Assembly (NCBI GenBank): GCA_014379785.1
Contig: JACMLD010000343.1
Location: forward strand, 1-14,066
DNA length: 14,066 nt
Source of the DNA: Chitinophagaceae bacterium
GTDB lineage: Bacteria; Bacteroidota; Bacteroidia; Chitinophagales; Chitinophagaceae
Reading direction: 5' to 3'
Position 1 is the first letter of the stretch. Each line of letters opens with the position of its first letter. Below are positions 12,553 to 14,066 of the stretch, piece by piece. The notes below the pieces were generated by a model. That model was not told the DNA's origin. It searched no databases and was given only the letters and a program-made list of their open reading frames with translations. The position numbers were made by a program, and so were the translations under genes.

Positions 12553-13292
12553 CCGTAGAGTTCCTGGTGTATCGACTTTCTGTCGTAACCCAACGCCTGG
12601 ATGCGCTGTTTTGCTTCGTCGATCATATTCTTCCATCCGCAGAGATAAAATGCTGCGGGTTTTATAGCTTCCTGACCCGACTGATTCTGTCGGCAGATCT
12701 CTTCGTACACACTGTGCACATATCCCTTTCTGAAATCACCTTCGTCTTCTCGCGAATAGGTAGGCATATAATGAACGCTTGGTACTTTCTGTTCGAGTTC
12801 TTTCAGCTCCGGACCATACAGACTGTCGCATAATTTCCGGCAACCAAAAATGAGATAGATATTTTCGTGGACGATATTCTTATTGAGTATATGATGTGCC
12901 ATTGCTCTGAACGGAGCGATGCCTGTACCAGTGCAGATAAAAAACAAATCGCGATCGATCGGTTCGGGTAATGTAAAGACACCCTGCGGACCACGTACCG
13001 TGAGTTCCGAACCTTCCACCACTTCATTAAAAAGATAGGTTGTACCCGCGCCACCTTCCAACAGTACAATGACCAGTTCAAAAACATTGGTGCCATCGGG
13101 CCACGAGGCAATGGAATAACTGCGCCATCTTCTCGCAGGCTTTTCATGAATCGGCAAATCGAGGGTTACAAACTGACCGGGAGCAAAGTCAAATGACTCG
13201 AGTTCCGGCACCTGGATCCAGAAGCGCCTGGTGCTGTTTGTTTCATCCTGAATACGTATTACTTTTCCGGTGCGCCAGGGTTGTACAGCCAT
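12549..13292 (-). CDS. Ferredoxin-NAD(P)+ reductase family flavoprotein
   Basis: A 247-residue FAD/NAD(P)-binding oxidoreductase of the ferredoxin-NADP reductase superfamily. The N-terminal beta-barrel (about 1-105) holds the FAD motif RSYS (Arg57-Ser60) and GQFVTLDLP; the NAD(P)-binding domain (about 112-247) has CTGTGIAPFRAM (120-131), YLIFGCR (146-152) and YLCGWKNMIDEAK (216-228), and the protein ends HQELYG, with a C-terminal Tyr-Gly as in many bacterial members. There is no [2Fe-2S] domain, so electrons go to or from a separate ferredoxin or flavodoxin, whose gene is not seen here. NADPH versus NADH preference cannot be judged. It is a single gene: a terminator lies just upstream of its start and a convergent gene meets its stop. 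Confidence 0.9.
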   Translation of the reverse strand: MAVQPWRTGKVIRIQDETNSTRRFWIQVPELESFDFAPGQFVTLDLPIHEKPARRWRSYSIASWPDGTNVFELVIVLLEGGAGTTYLFNEVVEGSELTVRGPQGVFTLPEPIDRDLFFICTGTGIAPFRAMAHHILNKNIVHENIYLIFGCRKLCDSLYGPELKELEQKVPSVHYMPTYSREDEGDFRKGYVHSVYEEICRQNQSGQEAIKPAAFYLCGWKNMIDEAKQRIQALGYDRKSIHQELYG

Positions 13293-13306
13293 TAGAAAAA
13301 GTTTTT

Positions 13307-13332
13307 AAAAAGCCCCGCCTTTATGACGGGGC
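13307..13332 (-). terminator. Intrinsic terminator of the 13389-14066 operon
   Basis: On the minus strand GCCCCG (13332-13327) and CGGGGC (13317-13312) form a 6-bp all-GC stem with a 9-base loop, directly followed by TTTTT (13311-13307). It lies 57 bp past the stop of the lipoprotein gene ending at 13389 and just before the reductase start at 13292, so it separates these two minus-strand units. Confidence 0.8.
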
Positions 13333-13388
13333 CTTGTTTGTGCCAATAAGATGGCAAGCAATCGTGGTCCTAATGTATGCTAATTTTT

Positions 13389-13919
13389 TTATTGCAAAGC
13401 CACGGGCGATAATATCTTTATTTTTTTGACGGGAAGAAAATGTTCTTTGACCCCAACAAACATGACCAAAACCAATTCATTTTCTTTTATCATGCTTTCA
13501 TGATCTACAGCAACAGTACCAGGTTCAACCTTATTGCGCAACTGTATGCGCCATGCATGCCTGGCATTGGCTGACACCAATGTGTCCTTGGGATCTGATG
13601 GCATGGTTGGGTTCGCGGCAATAACGGGCACCGCCGCTTTTTCAACGGATACATGATAATTCTCTCCGTTTATATATATTTCCCTCACATCAGGAATGCT
13701 GTCTGTACTTGTAGTCAGATAAATCAGGTATTGTGGCGCCTGTTTTGTACTCACATCACGCGGATGACTGTTGTCCGTCACGCGCTCTACTTTTCTTGCG
13801 CCACCAATTACTTCCCGGCTGTAAGCAAATACTTCAGTTTGTCCTTTGTTCTGAGATACACAGGCAATAGCAGCAACAAGGCCAACAGCAATCACTCCCA
13901 AAATTATCACAGTCTTCAT
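13389..13919 (-). CDS. Putative lipoprotein of unknown function
   Basis: A 176-residue protein starting at the ATG at 13919. The N-terminus MKTVIILGVIAVGLVAAIAC is a signal peptide with Cys20 preceded by AIA, a plausible lipobox; Cys20 is the only cysteine. The mature part starts with a polar stretch and then shows alternating beta-strand patterns (QYLIYLTTSTDSI, VREIYINGENYHVSV, AWRIQLRNKV, ENELVLVMFVGVKEHFLPVKKIKIL), suggesting a small all-beta domain. I recognise no family. The gene begins 4 bp after the stop of a T9SS-substrate gene on the same strand, so the two form an operon, and a strong terminator follows it. A role connected with that secreted protein is possible but only inferred from position. 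Confidence 0.75.
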   Translation of the reverse strand: MKTVIILGVIAVGLVAAIACVSQNKGQTEVFAYSREVIGGARKVERVTDNSHPRDVSTKQAPQYLIYLTTSTDSIPDVREIYINGENYHVSVEKAAVPVIAANPTMPSDPKDTLVSANARHAWRIQLRNKVEPGTVAVDHESMIKENELVLVMFVGVKEHFLPVKKIKILSPVALQ

Positions 13920-13923
13920 CTCT

Positions 13924-14066
13924 TTATTCTTTTACAAATTGTCTTACAAACTGTTGCTTGAAATCGCTGCTGGTAATCGTCAGCACATACGAACCTTTCG
14001 CAAGACCCGAAACGTTTACGCTACCACTCTGATAACCTGTTTCTTTCTGGTACACAAGCTGACCGC
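13924..14066 (-). CDS. C-terminal end of a T9SS-exported protein (type A sorting domain), partial
   Basis: Only the last 46 complete codons are in the window; the 5' part lies beyond the right edge. The peptide, ending at the TAA at 13924-13926, contains QSGSVNVSGLAKGSYVLTIT and finishes with QFVRQFVKE. This is the classic end of a Bacteroidota type IX secretion type A C-terminal sorting domain: a beta-sandwich with the L.KG.Y.L motif and a final basic KFVK-like strand. Such proteins cross the outer membrane through the Por/T9SS translocon and are anchored to the surface or released. The catalytic or binding part of the protein cannot be judged. It is followed 4 bp downstream by a lipoprotein gene. 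Confidence 0.85.
   Translation of the reverse strand, partial: GQLVYQKETGYQSGSVNVSGLAKGSYVLTITSSDFKQQFVRQFVKE

Overview
The window looks like a chromosomal segment from a member of the Bacteroidota, most likely the Chitinophagia/Chitinophagaceae (an inference from gene content, not a database match). Supporting signs are a type IX secretion (T9SS) C-terminal sorting domain, many short lipoproteins with Bacteroidota-style signal peptides, a long LspA, an MbnP/MbnH pair encoded as lipoproteins, almost no Shine-Dalgarno sequences, and several sites resembling the Bacteroidota -7 element TAnnTTTG. Base composition is moderate, with one visibly AT-rich patch around 3.65-4.4 kb.

Layout. 1-2844 (minus): an oligosaccharide flippase of the MOP superfamily, then lspA (prolipoprotein signal peptidase), then the start of a lipoprotein gene that runs off the left edge. 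2925-3572 (plus): a secreted coiled-coil protein of unknown function. 3573-4509: a small accessory patch with an orphan SUKH/SMI1-KNR4 (immunity-type) gene and a 54-codon ORF or gene remnant, bracketed by a perfect 36-bp inverted repeat (3588-3623 and 4463-4498). 4510-7124 (minus): a tightly packed four-gene operon encoding a lipoprotein with a C-terminal CPPC motif, a seven-helix membrane protein, a sensor-less histidine kinase and a NarL/FixJ response regulator. 7243-9486 (minus): arfB (ribosome rescue), then the overlapping pair mbnP-mbnH (copper-binding protein and its di-haem MauG-like partner). 9529-11765 (plus): dtd, a MazG-like pyrophosphohydrolase and glyS. 11866-12552 (plus): two tandem paralogous small membrane/coiled-coil proteins. 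12549-13292 (minus): a ferredoxin-NAD(P) reductase family flavoprotein. 13389-14066 (minus): a lipoprotein and the C-terminal end of a T9SS-exported protein, closed by a good intrinsic terminator.

How the parts fit. The arfB/dtd/mazG/glyS block groups translation-quality and nucleotide-housekeeping functions around a 42-bp divergent promoter region. The MbnP/MbnH pair is probably a periplasmic or outer-membrane-facing copper system present without methanobactin genes in view. The CPPC lipoprotein, seven-helix protein, kinase and regulator are spaced like one signalling unit; because the kinase has no sensory domain of its own, I infer that the lipoprotein and membrane protein supply the input. 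This module and the inverted-repeat-bracketed SUKH patch are the two parts of the window most worth following up.
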